NCBI RefSeq assembly: GCF_021018895.1
Contig: NC_079384.1
Coordinates: forward strand, 13,493,640 to 13,557,639
Direction: 5' to 3'
Source: Seriola aureovittata
Lineage: Eukaryota; Chordata; Actinopteri; Carangiformes; Carangidae
Length of the DNA: 64,000 nt
The notes beneath the pieces were generated by a model. That model had not been told where the DNA came from. It worked only from the letters and a program-made list of their open reading frames with translations, and did no database searches. How positions within the stretch are numbered: position 1 is the stretch's first letter; every line of letters begins with the position of its first letter. The translations under genes were made by a program, and so were the position numbers. Below, piece after piece: positions 1 through 30,377 of this stretch.

Positions 1-1544
1 ATTTGTTTCAATATTATTTGTGTGAAGAGATCGGCAATCCGTGCGTAAAAGTTTAAATACAAAACACCATTTACAGAAATATCTTGAAAATACACAAAAA
101 AAAAAAATTGTCTTTAAATAAATAAATATATATAATATACCTGGGGCCATTCCGTGTGGATCCTGCATGGGTTCTCTCCAGTTACTCCTGCAATCCAAAG
201 ACATGCACCTTACCATATGCCTTACCATACTATTGACTTTTTTTTTTTTTTAGCCTTACTATACTATGACTTTATGAATTATTATACAATGATTTCTTTA
301 TGCCTTAACTATACTATGACTTAGGATAGTAGTCATACTATGACTTTTTTATGCCTTACTATAACTTCATGACTTAATATAGTATGACATTATGACTTAC
401 TATAATGAGTGGTCAGAACTGGTGCCTCACAGTGAGAAGGTTCTGGGTTCTCCTGGCACCATTCTGTGTGGAGTTTGCATGTTCTCCTTGTGCCTGCATG
501 GGTTCTCTCCATGTACTCCGGCTTCCTCCTGCAATTTAAATACATGCACATTAGGTTAATTAGCAACTCTAATGCTTTAGCATACTATTGACTTTTTTGC
601 TCTACTATACAATCACATTTTATGCCTTACTATACTATGACTTTTTTATGGGGCAGCAAGGTGGTGCAGTTGTCAGAACCCCAAGCCTGGGGCCTTGCTT
701 TGTGGAGTTTTTATGTCCTGCATGGGTCCTCTCTGGTTACTCTGGCTTCCTCCTGCAATCCAAAGACATGCACATTAGGTTAATTGGCGACTCTAACCGC
801 ATAGTGTACTATGACCTTTTTATGCCCTACTATACTATGACAAACGCAATTTTAAGCAGGTGATCACTTGTTTTCCGAAAGTGGCCGAGTGATACAAGTC
901 AATTTTGATTCAGACTGGCAGCAAGTTTGTTTCAAAACTCTCTGTGTGTAAAATTGACATCTACAAGTGTAGAACTGAAATCCACAAATGCTTTTTTGCT
1001 TCACAAATAGAAAATTGATTGTCTGTTTAAAAGTTGAAAATGTTAGAAAGATATTCACAAATGCTTTTCATTTATTTATAGATTTTGTTTGTATTTGCAG
1101 AAGGTGTTTTATATTTACAGATTACACATTTTTTACGCAAGGATTGTTGATCTGCCTCCATATCCTACACACAACAAGCAGCTTCATTACAATCAGCTGA
1201 TCAGTGTGCTCGCTTTCGTTGCAAGCGTCAGTTTTTATGTGATTATATAAGTTAAACTGTGGCAGGCATATTAAATTCAGTATTAATTTAATACTAAAAA
1301 AATAAGTTACTACATTAATGGCAAAACAAGTCAAATATTGCCGTGACATTTGCAAAGGCATGAGCAATCAGCAATCGTTCTAATGCGCGTTGATCACCGA
1401 TATCATCGTCCATCAGCACAACCCTATTAGGCACGCATCCAGACATTTCTGTTTTGCTTATGATGACTTTAAAAACTGTTGGATTTGGTATTTGTAAGCA
1501 ATGTCCATGCTTGAAGTAACTTAATTTGTGTGTGTGCGCTGCAG
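1..1544. repeat. Repeat-rich intron upstream of the last ptpre exons
   Basis: No exon is visible here. The first 860 bases hold three diverged copies of a dispersed element (about 141-208, 405-570 and 650-800). It is recognisable by shared blocks such as GGAGTTTGCATGTTCTCC, TGGGTTCTCTCC, CTCCTGCAATCCAAAGACATG and TTAGGTTAATTGGCGACTCT. The copies are separated by a degenerate short tandem repeat built on TTACTATACTATGACTTT (about 215-400, 580-650 and 800-845). Similar sequences are widespread in fish genomes; I do not assign a family name. The preceding ptpre exon, which should carry the catalytic-loop His-Cys, is not seen and probably lies left of the window. Confidence 0.6.
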
Positions 1545-2080
1545 TGCTGGTGCAGGGCGAACCGGTACATTCATTGCACTGAGCAATATCCTGGAGCGAG
1601 TCAAGGCAGAGGGCCTGCTGGACGTGTTCCAAACTGTGAAGAGTTTACGCATGCAGAGGCCTCATATGGTCCAAACTGTGGTAAGTATCAGCTCAAGTGG
1701 ATCCTAAAGTGCTTTAAAAAGTTAAAAATATAATTTATCTCTTCCAGTTTTTTTAACCGGTATAGCTGTTCTAGCCTTAATGGCTTTGGTCACGTGATGC
1801 TACTCAGCCAATCAGTGTGACTTGAGTCACTGAGATATCACATCACATCCATACAGGTTTAATAGTTTACAGCTGTTAACTTTTTTTTTTAACGCATTGG
1901 TATCAGATCGTTACAGAAGAAAAGGAATCAGGACATCTCCAATCCTGACTGAAACCAAGTTAACAGGCCGACATCTAAGTCATCTTCTGTTTTTTCTCCC
2001 CACAGGAACAATATGACTTCTGCTACAGGGTGGTACAAGACTTTGTCGACATTTTCTCAGACTATGCCAATTTTAAATGA
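1545..2080 (+). CDS. ptpre: Receptor tyrosine phosphatase epsilon, last two coding exons (5' partial)
   Basis: Two exons, 1545-1680 and 2006-2080, join with consistent phase. The first starts at the last base of the Ser codon of the P-loop and reads [20 protein letters not shown], then a segment ending in QRPHMVQTV; the second reads [20 protein letters not shown] and ends ANFK before TGA. This is the C-terminal half of the second (D2) phosphatase domain of the PTPRA/PTPRE pair. The AGAGRTG loop, the [18 protein letters not shown] segment and the [15 protein letters not shown] tail match epsilon better than alpha (comparison from memory). The terminal YANF fits the Grb2 SH2-binding consensus known for this pair when the tyrosine is phosphorylated. 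Acceptors are GCAG (1541-1544) and CACAG (2001-2005); the donor is GTAAGT at 1681. The P-loop Cys must be on an exon left of the window. Confidence 0.9.
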
Positions 2081-5000
2081 CGAGATTTGCCTTAAACATG
2101 GTTTTTAATGTTGTTTTCTAAAGCTGGTTTGTCCGTTTTAAGTGTTTCTTTAACTTGGTCAAATGATCTTCTATTTTGCTATGCACTTGTCCTACCATTA
2201 ACTTCAAAACTCCATCCTCGCTGTAATATAGTGTATGTCAGTGAATGAAAATTGTAAATGAAAAAAGTTAGATTAATAATGTATATTTCACATCATGTAT
2301 GATAATTATTTTGTCATGAAGTGTTTCAGACATGGTCTCTTATTTCAGTTTTGTTGTATAATATTGTACTTTAAATGTTTATCTAAGTGTTATTTTGAAT
2401 TGACCACGTAATATTTTTAAAAAGTTGTTATTGTAAATGTATTTATGTATTGGCAATGACATTCTAGTCTTGCATTTGGAGAACACAACAGGAATGTGAA
2501 GAGTTGGGTTTGTTTTTTTTTTTTTGGTTGTTGATGTTTTCAAATACATACATTCTTTCATTTATTGATGACTTCTATTTGAGATTAGAGGCGTTATTGA
2601 AACTATTTTTCATTGTCCTCAAGCTTCATGCCCATCACGAATGTGATACTTTTCTAATGGAAATATTGCCAGAAAAAAAACGAATGAATCACCTTGGCCA
2701 TAATGCAGAGAACAAGGTTATGCAACACAGGCTGAGGTGACAATATTGGGGTGGATTTCCAATATAGATTCAGGCAGAAGTTTCACAGTTAGATGTATCA
2801 CAGGGTCATAGAAGACCATTAAACCGGTTTTGTACCTCAAAATGTGGTATGCAACTGCATTTAACATGGATGTAATGTTACTACGATCTGCCTTTTATCT
2901 GTAGACAACAAAAAATATTTTGCTAAAAATGACTGCACATAAAAAAGCACATATAACTAAGCCTTTTGCCAAGAACCTGCAATATTTATTGCTTTATTTG
3001 TATTATAGATTAGAGATTTTTCACAAATCAGTGCCAATGTACCTTTTTTTTTTTTTTAAAGACATGGAAAAGTAGAACAACCCTAAATTGAAGGCCGAGC
3101 ATTGACAGGTGATCCTAGGAAAATGTAAGTGTGGTCGCTAAATACAGTAGAGTCAGTACAATTTCATGACAACCTGTGTGAGATGTATAGTTAACACCCA
3201 CAGGAACGCATTAAACAGTAACATCAGATGAGTCTTGTATTTGCAAAAGCCACAGTAGACAAATGTGGTGCTTCAGTGCCTGCTTAATGCCAGAGCAACC
3301 AAAAAACCCAAACTAACAATGTTTTCACTTCCTTTACGTTTTAGATTAAATGGGTTCAGGAAAGTGTGAAATCTTAATGTGAAATGACTTTTCTGTGCAT
3401 TTCTTCTAAGGCAGTAACTCCCATCCATCTGGTACTCTGAAATTAAACCAAACACTTGGATTAATCTGACCCAGCTCTGCTTTAATCCTCAATGAAGTGT
3501 GTAATTTTGTTGATGCTGTATGTAAATACTACATGACGAAGTGCTAACATTGTGAAAGTCGCTGAGCAGCAAGGAACTGTCAAAGTGATTGGTCATATTT
3601 TTCTGTGCTATCTGTCTGTGGGGGATTGTGAGGCGTAGCACAAGAAGAAACCGAGACTTAACAAAACAACCCAAGTCTATTTTCCCATGGCTTCTATTCG
3701 GTCTCGTAAGACTATTAAGGAGGGTCTGTTTAGACTGCAGCTCTTTGCCTTTGCTCTCTCTCTGTGGGTGGTTCTATCCCTTTTTGGATTCTCAATGTCT
3801 TTGAAATGCAAGTTGCAATATTAAATTCATCTGAAAATGCTTCATGGGTCAGTGAAACTTTTTTCAGATGTCTCTGCTCGAGTTTGCGACTCTGCAACAA
3901 CCTGGATACAGTTTGTTTCATCTCAACTACAAGCTACTGCAACTACAGTCTTCACCAGTGGCAACAATGACACTTAATGACATCCTCACCAAATAACTGA
4001 CCGACAGTCCAAAATGTAAAGATATTCTCTATACTACCATTGAGAACTAAGACACCACCAAATATCATTTAAGAATCTAAATGCCAAACAGTTATTGATG
4101 GATTAATCAATGAATAGACCAAAAGTTTCAACTCAAATTAAAATAAATAAAAGGTGGGATTTCAACACAAGCCTATCTCACAAGCCGAGGATCCAGATCT
4201 AGTTCAGATGAGACCATCAGCTGGATCCGATTCATCAGAATCATGATTTTAAAAAATAAAGTCTGATTCTACTTATCATTACTTTACATTAGAGCTGCAC
4301 CTGACTATTTTCCTTGCACATTATTTTCTTGATTAATCAATTGATAATTTGAATTACAAAACTCAATTATCAAACTAGTTGCTGATTACTTGCTATACAT
4401 TGACAGATTGATTGTCTAATCAATTCAACTCTACACTGCATTTTTAGTCAATATACTGCCATTAAGGTCACCAAGTCTCAGACTCAAAATAGTTCCAAAC
4501 CTACTCTTCTTTATCTCTCATTGTGTCTTTTCACTCATGCTGGAGAAGAACCTCACAGAAGAGCAAGAATATGAAAACGTGGAATTATATAAGGAAAGAG
4601 GAAATGGAAAACTGAATGCACAACTAAAGGCGAGTCGAAAAGAAAAAAAAAAAAAAAAGACAATTATGCAAAATACTGAAAAACCTCAAACTAATTCAGA
4701 ACATGCTCAGTAACATGGAGGCACAGTTTCTCCTGTCTTCAACACATTTCTATTGTGTTCCAAGGAAAACAAACTGGAAATAAGTCACCAGTGAAGATCG
4801 TATATATCATCCTCTGCTCGAACAACCATAAAATTGCCCCTGTTATCAGCAAACAACAAATTTCTTGACCTTGAACTGTAAGTAATAGTTTAAGCCAACA
4901 GGGGGCAATGTCCCTCAATCTATATGTACATTAGAAACTCTTAATTAAAAGGGGAACATTCAACTGATAATAGAATGTCAATTTCTTTAATATTATACTA

Positions 5001-6164
5001 GTCAGTCAAAATTTGGTTAGTTCAGTCTATCTTTAAATTGACTACCAAAGTGTGAGAGCTGCTGTGACGGTGAATGATACATGGACGCCTACATGTCGGC
5101 GTAATGAAACTGTGATTCAGATTATAGAGAACAATAAAAGGTCATTTAGTTTTACTTGCTCAAAGTTAAAGTTCAGAAACTCACACGACCTTCAATGATT
5201 CTAATTAATGATTAGTATTGTATGAGCAAGCAGGGTGACTTCTTTTTTTTAAGCAACAAAAAATGAATCACCTGGAATTGAAATCAAGTTCCACATCCAC
5301 ATAAATCCAAACAATCATTTCTGTATTAGAAACTGCTTTCCACTACATTTCTACAGAGACTGATGAGACTTCACAAGCGCCAAAAGCACACACTGTAAGA
5401 CAGGAAACAAAGTTTCTCTGCATGATTCGTGAGGAACTTGAAACAATTTGATCTCCTACTTCAAAACATAACTGCGTGCTTATATAAAGCCTTCGTCCAT
5501 GTGATTGCCACCAGTCAATAACGAGGAGGAGTCAATCTGAGCTATTTTTTGTCAAACAATCATGTTTTTTATCTCGCCGAAAAAACCCAAGAAACAAAAA
5601 GCCTCTTTGTTGACGATTTCCACTTCCTCAGGGACCTGGCGCCATGGTAACACTCCTCAGAGGGAGGGGCTGTAGCCCAAAAAAAGGTCAGCATGAGTGA
5701 AGAGGTCATATGAATTATGTATTAACCCTCACCGACTCCCTTATTTTAATTGACCCTTAACTAATTCTATTTTGTCATTCACAATGCTTCCCATTTTCTA
5801 TCTAATATATTATGGACCATGAGGCCTTTAGGGGCAGGGTGGCCCGAGCTGTGACCCCTCTGATGAAATGCTTTCATGTGTGACTTGGAAACTAATTTCT
5901 GATTACACACTGAACGTCAAACACAGTCCTCTCACTTGTTCGGTCTGTCACTTTATCCCGCTCATATTCCTTTCACTGTTTCTTATATGGAGTGAGAATT
6001 CAAAACCACAAATGTATAAATATCATGTAGATATACAAGATGTTTTTTAAGCACTGAGAAATATAACAAATATACTCATTTACAAAGCTGAATCAGTCCA
6101 CACACTTTCTCCATATTAACACACTAATTCTGTCAACCTTTTGGTGCCATTAAAAGAAAAAAGT

Positions 6165-7560
6165 ACGGGATCACCAAAATCAGCAGGATCATCCTCTGGG
6201 GATCATGGATGTCTACCAACTTTCATGGAAATCCACCCAAGAGTTACTGAGATATTTCAGTCTGGACCAAAGTGGTAGATGTGCTAGCATGTTAAAAATC
6301 TAAAGACTCCCGTTATCTTCAAAACGTAAAGAAAGAAAGGAAAAAAGAAGATACAAGAGTTTGAATCTTTTAAATTCTGTATGTTCCAAATGGGGTTTCT
6401 AAGATGTCAGCCCAACCATGTGAGCACACTCTCTTCTCCTACCTCAGTGTGGCTGTGGCTGATAAAAAGAGACAAGCACAGTGTAGAACATGGAGAGCAC
6501 CATTAATATCCTGACAATGAACCGGAGATCCTGTGTCTTTCTGCCTCTGTTTGTCTGTATATCTGTCTAGATGTCTGCTCCACATCTGTGAGCCCTCGCT
6601 GGCTTGATAATGACTCCTTGTTAGATTTGTTCTTTTGCTCTTGCTGTCTCTCTTTCACAGCACGGCATCTTGCTACATTCTCAACAGACGCTTTAAGACT
6701 CACCATAATTCAATCACGCAGCTCTTACTGGAATGTTAATGTGACATCATAACCCCCAGAATGCATTACAAGTGTTATCCTATTCCTCCCTTGTTCCATC
6801 AATATGCTTTTCAAGCTTCTTTCTCAGTAAATCCAGTGGATGCTCTGATGAAGCAAGTGCATGGTTTGATCAAAATGTTTAGAAATTAAACATAGATGGG
6901 AAGGGAACAGTAAAAAGACAATACAATGAAATCATAGCTGGTGATTGCAAGGCTTTCCCTTTTTTATGCTACGTCAGGATAAGCCTGATGATATTTTCTA
7001 TTTTTGTTGTTGTCAACAGATTTAATGAAAAGAACAAAACCAACAATGCATTAGTCCATCTCTAAATGCTTTTCAGCTTCCCTGCCCTGTTTATATCTCC
7101 AAGCCACAATCCCATCATTTACTACCGAGGACATTTAACTTTAAACTGTCAAAAATATTTTATTTTTGAAAGTGTAACGTAATTTCCTGAAACAGATGGG
7201 CATCGTTTCCCACCAGAGGGAGATATAAATGGCACTAATTAATTTGGAAATCCATCCAATAGTTGTTGTGACGTTACACTCGTGGTAGAACAAGAGGAAA
7301 AGTCAAGGGATCATCAAAGCTCAAAAATTAAATCAAAGCTAAAAATTTTGTGCCAATCCATCTAGCAGATGCTCACATATTTAACTGAACTGGTGAAAAC
7401 GTGGACCTGCGAGTCATTAGGATTCATACTCTGGCAGAGAAGATATCTCTATCAAATTTCATAGAAATCCATCAAATAGGTGTCATCATATTTCAGTCTA
7501 GATCTAAGTGATGGACCAACTGATCAGCAGATAGACACTGCTATCCTTTGCATGGCTAAA
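6165..7560. repeat. Dispersed repeat family, two diverged fragments
   Basis: Fragments at about 6165-6300 and 7235-7560 share phrases such as TTTCATGGAAATCCACCCAA, ATCCATCCAATAGTTGTTGT, and GATATTTCAGTCTGGACCAA. The same family recurs at about 32205-32540 (opposite orientation) and 43885-44185. It is a high-copy, noncoding element of a kind common in percomorph fish genomes; its class is not clear from this sequence. Confidence 0.55.
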
Positions 7561-10500
7561 CATTTATGAATATTTATGTTTGAGCAAACTTTCTAGCAGC
7601 AGCATGTTCATTTAGCTTCAACTGGTTATGTTTTTTGGGGGAGCAGACTACAAAAATTACAGTAGTCTTGTCTGGTGACAATGAGTTAAATATTTTTTTG
7701 AGTTTGTTATTTTTGTTTTTTTTGTAATTTGCCTTACATGATAAAAAACTTAATTAATGATGCCACTTCCTGTTAGTAGGGCTACAATCCCTTGATGACA
7801 ATGCAATGTAAAGCTATGACATGTCAATATAACTATAGTATTGGATGTTATAAAATATAAAACTTAAGGAACTATATAAGTCAAATTGTAGAGGGCTGTA
7901 AAACCGACCCTGTGGGACACCACTCTTATTTTTCTGATTTAGTACTACAGTTCTCATGAAAAGATGATTGCAAAAAAATCCAATTAGAGCTATTTGGAGA
8001 CAGCACTTATCAAGAATAGGGAGGTTGGTTATATTCCTATAATTACGGAGTTAACTTCAATATTTTATTGCTTTGTTAACATTGTTGATGAGATTCTGCT
8101 TTAATGAAGCCCAATTAAAGATAAAAAACAAAAAGACACAAGAAGACAACTATTAAAAACTGAGAAGATGGAATCAAAAAATTAATTAACAAAATGGCAT
8201 CAAACTAAATCTCAAATTAAGTCTCACATCTAAGTGAGAGACACAGTTGGGTTATAGTATATAGTGTATCTGATTTTAATCTGTTAGATTCCACACAATG
8301 AGCTGTTTTAGACACTCAGCAGTGTGGGACATTTTGCCTATGGATGTGAAGTGCACCATCAATCCAGTTTGTTTTAGTATGAAAGTCAAATTTTTATTTG
8401 GATTTTTTTTTCTAATTTTGTACTTTGGGTTGCTACAACTTGTTGTTACTGTAAATGTGTGTATTGCCATTGTTTCATGCAAACTGAATCCATGTGTTAT
8501 TCTCGCTGTTTATATAATGAGGACCACAATGGAAAAACTTAACTAAAATAAACCACTGAGTGAATTTCCCCAAAGGACTCTACATTATTGTATTGAGTGC
8601 TTACTGGCAGTCCTAAAGGGTTCATGCTACATCAGGGTTAAAGAGCCACACAGCATCAGGATACAGACTGTGAGGCGGGGGTCTGACACCACAGAGTCTC
8701 TCACCAGAGAGGAAGAATAAAAAAACAAACAAAACAAGTCAACACGTCTCCTTGCCATAAAAGGGAGGAAACTGATGTGCAACCACAGTCAAGAGGCTCT
8801 ACGAACGACCCTGTCGAGCCCTCTCTTCGCTCAGGCATCGTTGTCATTCCTCACCCACATGAGGAGCAGCATGTGTAGTAAAAGTGAATGAATACTTCCT
8901 AACTCACACTGAACCTTTTAAGCCACCACAGAAGAAAACCTTTGATGTGCTTTTTGAAATAGCTATGTTCAGGTTTGCCTTCCATGGGAGAAAGAGTAGT
9001 GCCAAGAAACATTAGTCTCCACTAACTGGTCTCTAATAAAGCAGTCGAGGTCTATTATCATTCAGCTTATAAAAACCTACCACCGTTTTATTGTTTGTTT
9101 GTTTTGTTTTTTTATTAAATACAAAGCAACCAAAGTTTACTGTTAATGCTACATTTCCAACAGACAGCTTTATAATATATTAAGTCTACTCACTTAAAAG
9201 ACATCAACAAAACCTCTGTTAGTAAATAAAATAAAACAAGAAACAGAACAATGCCTGACTATTCAGCTTGCTGACATCCCTCATTATTAGAGTGCCAATA
9301 TATATGACCTGAATAATGTACAGGGTTCTTTTTTAAGAGGATAGACACACACTAAACATGAAATACTGTTGTTATGGCTGCATTTCATTAAACAACTGCT
9401 CTCTAACTGAAAGCATTCTGGGCGCCAGTCAGGGAGAGAGGTCATAGAATTAAATGTCTGATTTATGATCGTCACGTATCAGTGATTGCCGACTGAGAAA
9501 CGTCAACTTCATGAGTCTTGCCTGGTGACCTTCTTGTCCCCTTTCCCCTCCTCTGTCTGACTGTCTGCCTGTCAGTTTGCCTCCTATTGTTCTGAGGAAC
9601 TGTTAGATGTTGCATCAGTTAGCAAATAAAATGAGGAAACAATGAGAATTGTGAAAGGCCTTACAAAACAGTCAAACTGTTCATCCATATTCCTCACTAC
9701 GGCCTCAGAAAGCTTCAGTATTTCAGATAACACTCATCCTCTTCTATTGTCTTACATTACTCGTGTTGTTGATCTGTCCCGTGCTCGAACAAAAATCACC
9801 AATCAATTTCATGTTGCTAGTACTACTGTTAACCACTATGTCTTAAAATGCTCAGCAGACCTTTGGTATTTGAAGATCAAAAAAGGGTGAGTCCTGTGAG
9901 GTAAATATCTCAGTAAACACCAGTGGTGACTCATTGCCAGCTTAATTTAGCTTAAGCTCGCCATGCAAACATTATAAAATCCTACAAGAGGCGTCAAAGC
10001 CTACAGGACCTCCATATACCAGACCGTGATGAAACACTAGTTGATCTTTTTGCTTGTTTAAGGATGAAAGGCGAGGTTTTCTGTAAGGGCGATAATAAAT
10101 GAGCGCCAACAGTTAGAGGACACTGTACAGGACATTGTACCTGGATGTCATGAATCATCTCCAGATGAGGAGATTGTTTTGTGAGAAGTGTTGAGCAGGA
10201 GGTAAATGTCAAGTGGTTTGGATTGGCAAGTCAGTGCTGATGCTTCTATTTAAAGTATTCAAAGCGTTGTAACTGCAGTAGCTTTTAGAGCGACAAAGTT
10301 AGGCATTAGGATTCTGTTTAATATTTGTCCCATCATAAAGGAGCAAGCCAGCAACATATAGAGTTACAATCATGTCTTATTTAGATAAAGTCGCAGCATG
10401 TAAGTAATGGAGATTTGATGTAAGAGATGTGCTGTGTCTGTCCTACTGGCTAAAGTAAAGATGATCAAAATCCAGTCCTTTCTTCACTGTACTCTGTTTT

Positions 10501-11109
10501 GTCCACATCAGCCTGTTAGTGTTGCAGTGCTGCTCTCCATAGTGACAGCCATGCTCTACACTGCGAGCATTTCCCTTTATATGACAGTGAAAATGAAAGT
10601 GTGTTGATGTGAAAAATGATTTGGTTGCACACGTGATCGGTTCTGTTCCATCAGCCGGATTATCGAAATTCACTTAACTCCAACAGTAAGGAAATCATGA
10701 CTTATCCTCTCTCTTTCTTAATAGAAAAGATCAGTGTACAAAACATTAAGGTATCATTATGGACTCAACCAAAGATTGTTTATGGAGGTAAAGAAACATC
10801 ACTCCATAACACCATTGTACTGTATAGCTGCCAATGGACTGTTTTTGTAGTCCCAAAAGAGGGATTCGTCAATTCCAGGAGTTGCATTCTTCCACTTATC
10901 AATAATTTAAGCCTAACTACTTCGTATTTTGCTCAAGCAGTTTGTGAAAATGTAGGTGTGTCAGACTGAGTAGCAACAGCTGTCATTTCAATGTCAGATG
11001 AGTCTGTGCATGCCACTGCATGAAGGGACAACTTTTCAGCCTTTAAATCACAGACTAGTACTTGACCTTACCAATGAGTTTCCGCTGGAGGAGATTCAAA
11101 GAACCACTT

Positions 11110-11945
11110 CAAAATAAGTAGTTTGATATTGTGAGAGATATGCTGATTCGCTTTCCTGTTACAGTTACATGTCACGTCTGCACAGTAAATATGAGGCTAC
11201 AGCCGGCTGCTGGTTATCTTGGCTTAGCATAAAGACTGGAGACACACAAATCAGCTAGACTGGTTGTGTCCAAAGGTTAACGAAATCATCAGGCTGCCGA
11301 CACCTTAAGGTCACAAATTAACATGTTATATCTTATGTTTTCATTCAGTACAAAATCAAATTTGGTTTCATGGGTGGCCAAGAAGAAATCTGGCACATAA
11401 GCAGCCATAAAATACAAGTTATATCAGGTGTTAATATTGATGTTAATCTGACTGGCTGATGGCTGTAACTTAGGGCTGTCTGAGAAAAAAAAAAAAAAAA
11501 AAATTCAAACACTATTGACATGTTCAAATTCAAAAAGTTTTATTGGCAACTGCAACAGACATTTTTAAGTAACCTAATTTGCTTTGTTGTCCAGCAAAGG
11601 GCACTCTTAAAATTCAACCAGCTTGACCTTACATGCCCTATTGACCTCTGAGTAAATTAAATCGAGTCCTGCATATCAGATAATCAGGAAACCCACGCTT
11701 TTGAGTTCTACACCATAGATTAGATGACACAATTACCAACAAAGATAAGGTTGTCTGCCAAATTTGTAAAAAAAAGTTGCTTTGTTTTACAATGGCGACA
11801 AATCTGAGGACTCACCTACTAGCTTACCAGCCAGGTGGCAAAAATCTGTCAACTTGACCAGCTTCATATTTACTGTACCGATTCGAGAGTGGCAATTATC
11901 TTCTCATTTAACTCTCAGCAAGAAGGTAAATAGATGGGCACTTAG
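11110..11945. repeat. Dispersed repeat with TTAGCTTAGCATAAAGACTGG core, two fragments
   Basis: At about 11110-11340 the sequence runs through GAGATATGCTGATTCGCTTTC and CTTAGCATAAAGACTGGAGA; at about 11855-11945 an oppositely oriented fragment has TCTTCTCATTTAACTCTCAG. The same family is seen at about 46196-47110 and 57160-57420. It is a noncoding interspersed repeat common in percomorph fish. Confidence 0.55.
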
Positions 11946-13099
11946 GAGCTACTTGGACCAATGAATAGAGGGGCAATTGTGCAGATCAGAAGGACTCTTG
12001 AGCTCATTGCCTTTGGACCAACCAGATCAGCACTTCAGGAGGTACTTGGACTAACTAGAGATGTACTCATACCAAGCAAAAGGACACTATGACCAACTTA
12101 TGTAGGAGTAGGGGTACTTAAACTCCGACACTCAGAGCATAAGTAGCAGAGGCAGTAACCCCCCCTCCCACAGTGCACACCACTGGATAGATAGATATTT
12201 ACCCTAACTAATGATGATTTTCATATTTAGTGACAGACTGATGGAGCGTTTACAGATTCAAGCAGAGCAATAGGACACTGCCGCCATCTTGAAGGAGATA
12301 TTCTGCGTGTCATTTTGAATATTAATCAGGGAGGATTATCATTGTCATAATAATGTTCCTTTTTCTTCCATCGCTGCACAAAACACTGGGCACGCTCCAA
12401 GCAAAATAATACCCCCGTCTGCAGTCCCCACATAGACAAAAAACAACACCACTTGTACTGATTGTGCTATACACATTTGCATGCATACTGATCACAGCCA
12501 TATATTAACTGTTTTCTGCTGATGGTGGCAGATTTTTCTCATACAAGTAGCAGTGCTGAGGAGTGGAGGTTCATTGTGATGGTTAAAGTGTACCCTGGAG
12601 TGTGTGAATTTGGATTGGACTCCCCCTGTGACCATGACGTAAACAGACACGGCTTTGTTTTCAGCCTTGGTAAATGTGTGTAACAAGCGGAAACACACAC
12701 ACACAACACACACACAACACACAGGTGGCAGTGTCCATGTCATGGCCCTGGGCTCAAGGTTTCTTTATCATCCTGAACTGAAAGCTTCCTGTTCCTGCGG
12801 CTCTGCATGTAGGAACCTTACATAATGCCTCTTGGAGTTAACTTTATAGGCTTGCACTTGAAGTTAAAGACTTCAGTAGAAGCCATTAAGACGCCAGTGT
12901 TTTTTCCACAGAGTGAAGATTACATCTATAAAAACGAGGGTGACGGGTGTCAAGGATTTTAAGCAGGAGACTGACTTTTCCCGCTGTTTTCTCTCTAATA
13001 TCCCTCCAGCTTCAGCTGCAGCTCCCATCCAGATCTAACTCTGCTTTCATGTTTGACCCACTTTACAAGACAGAGCCAATGACAAAGAGAAAGAGAGGC

Positions 13100-13486
13100 A
13101 GAAGGAAAATGATTAAGAAGACATGGTGAGGAGAGTGGGAGTGTTAAGGCAGAAAGAGAGAGGGAGACTGAGAGGGAGATGCAGAAAGTGGGGAAAGGAG
13201 AAAACCCCAGAGGAGTGAGTAAAAGAGTGACAGCGGAAGAGAGAGAGTATCAGAGGTGTAGAGAGAGAGAGAAAGAGAGAGAGAGAGGGAGGGGAAGAGA
13301 AAAAGGGGTAAACAGAAGGCACAGCTAAAGGCGCCTCGGAAGGAGGGGAGTGGGCTAAGCAGGAGGGAGGAGGGAAGCTGCTTCTCCTAATAAAGCGAGT
13401 GTATGTGAAAGGGAGGTGCTGATAAACCTTACACTAGGCAGAGAGGCTGTGCTACCAGAGGGAGAGGGGGAGAGAGAGAGAGACCG

Positions 13487-13537
<51 letters not shown>

Positions 13538-13596
13538 GAGACAGAGAGAGGGGCAAAGAATAGAAAGAGCATTGTGTTGCTGCTGAGAAAGAACCC
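13100..13596 (+). promoter_or_regulatory. Purine-rich 5' region of entpd1
   Basis: Directly upstream of the proposed first coding exon is strongly purine-biased sequence (GAGAGAG tracts at 13250-13290 and a perfect (GA)n of roughly 45 bp at 13493-13533). Its position suggests a promoter or 5'UTR. No TATA box or defined initiator could be assigned, so the transcription start is unknown. Confidence 0.35.
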
Positions 13597-29894
<16,298 letters not shown>

Positions 29895-30273
29895 ACACAC
29901 ACACACACACACACACACATATACTGTATGTAATGAACAATAGTGATGAAGGGAATATGTGTAAGGGTTTGTGAGTGTGAATAAGACTTAACACCTTCCA
30001 GCCTTTGTGAGGATGTCAAAGGTCAACGTCTGCTGCATAACAACAGTCCTGAAGCTCATATGGACTCGAGGACATTTCAGAAGGACAAATGTTTTCTCTC
30101 GCTAGGGAGTGAGTTCTTTCTTCTGTGGTTGAAGGACATTTGCTGTTTTTGTGTGTGAATGTGTATGTTTGAGGTCGAGTGTGTGCATTTGAATGCGTGC
30201 TTGAATGTGTGTGTACCCACATCAGTCTGCATGTATATGTCTTGAAATTACAATGTGGATATGACACTGTACA

Positions 30274-30279
30274 AATAAA
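30274..30279 (+). terminator. Poly(A) signal of entpd1
   Basis: AATAAA, about 380 nt after the entpd1 stop codon at 29892-29894. It is the first canonical signal seen downstream. Confidence 0.7.
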
Positions 30280-30371
30280 ATAACCGAAGTTTATAAAAAA
30301 ATGTTTGATTTGCTTGTCATTTGAACATTTAAAAAGACACAATCAATTATATAATGTTTCATTTTGCACAA

Positions 30372-30377
30372 TTTATT
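30372..30377 (-). terminator. Candidate poly(A) signal of kcnk1
   Basis: TTTATT on the + strand reads AATAAA on the - strand, about 1.13 kb after the kcnk1 stop. This implies a 3'UTR covering about 30360-31504 with no other gene in it. Closer alternative signals were not checked exhaustively. Confidence 0.5.

Larger units (their letters stand above)
2081..13100. other. ptpre 3'UTR followed by an intergenic interval without a recognisable gene
   Basis: AT-rich sequence directly after the ptpre stop is probably its 3'UTR; its end could not be fixed. The rest, about 10 kb, contains only short reading frames without recognisable domains. It includes fragments of dispersed repeats (listed separately) and simple A/T runs. 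No tRNA, snRNA or other RNA gene was recognised. Conserved regulatory elements could be present but cannot be identified without an alignment. Confidence 0.5.
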
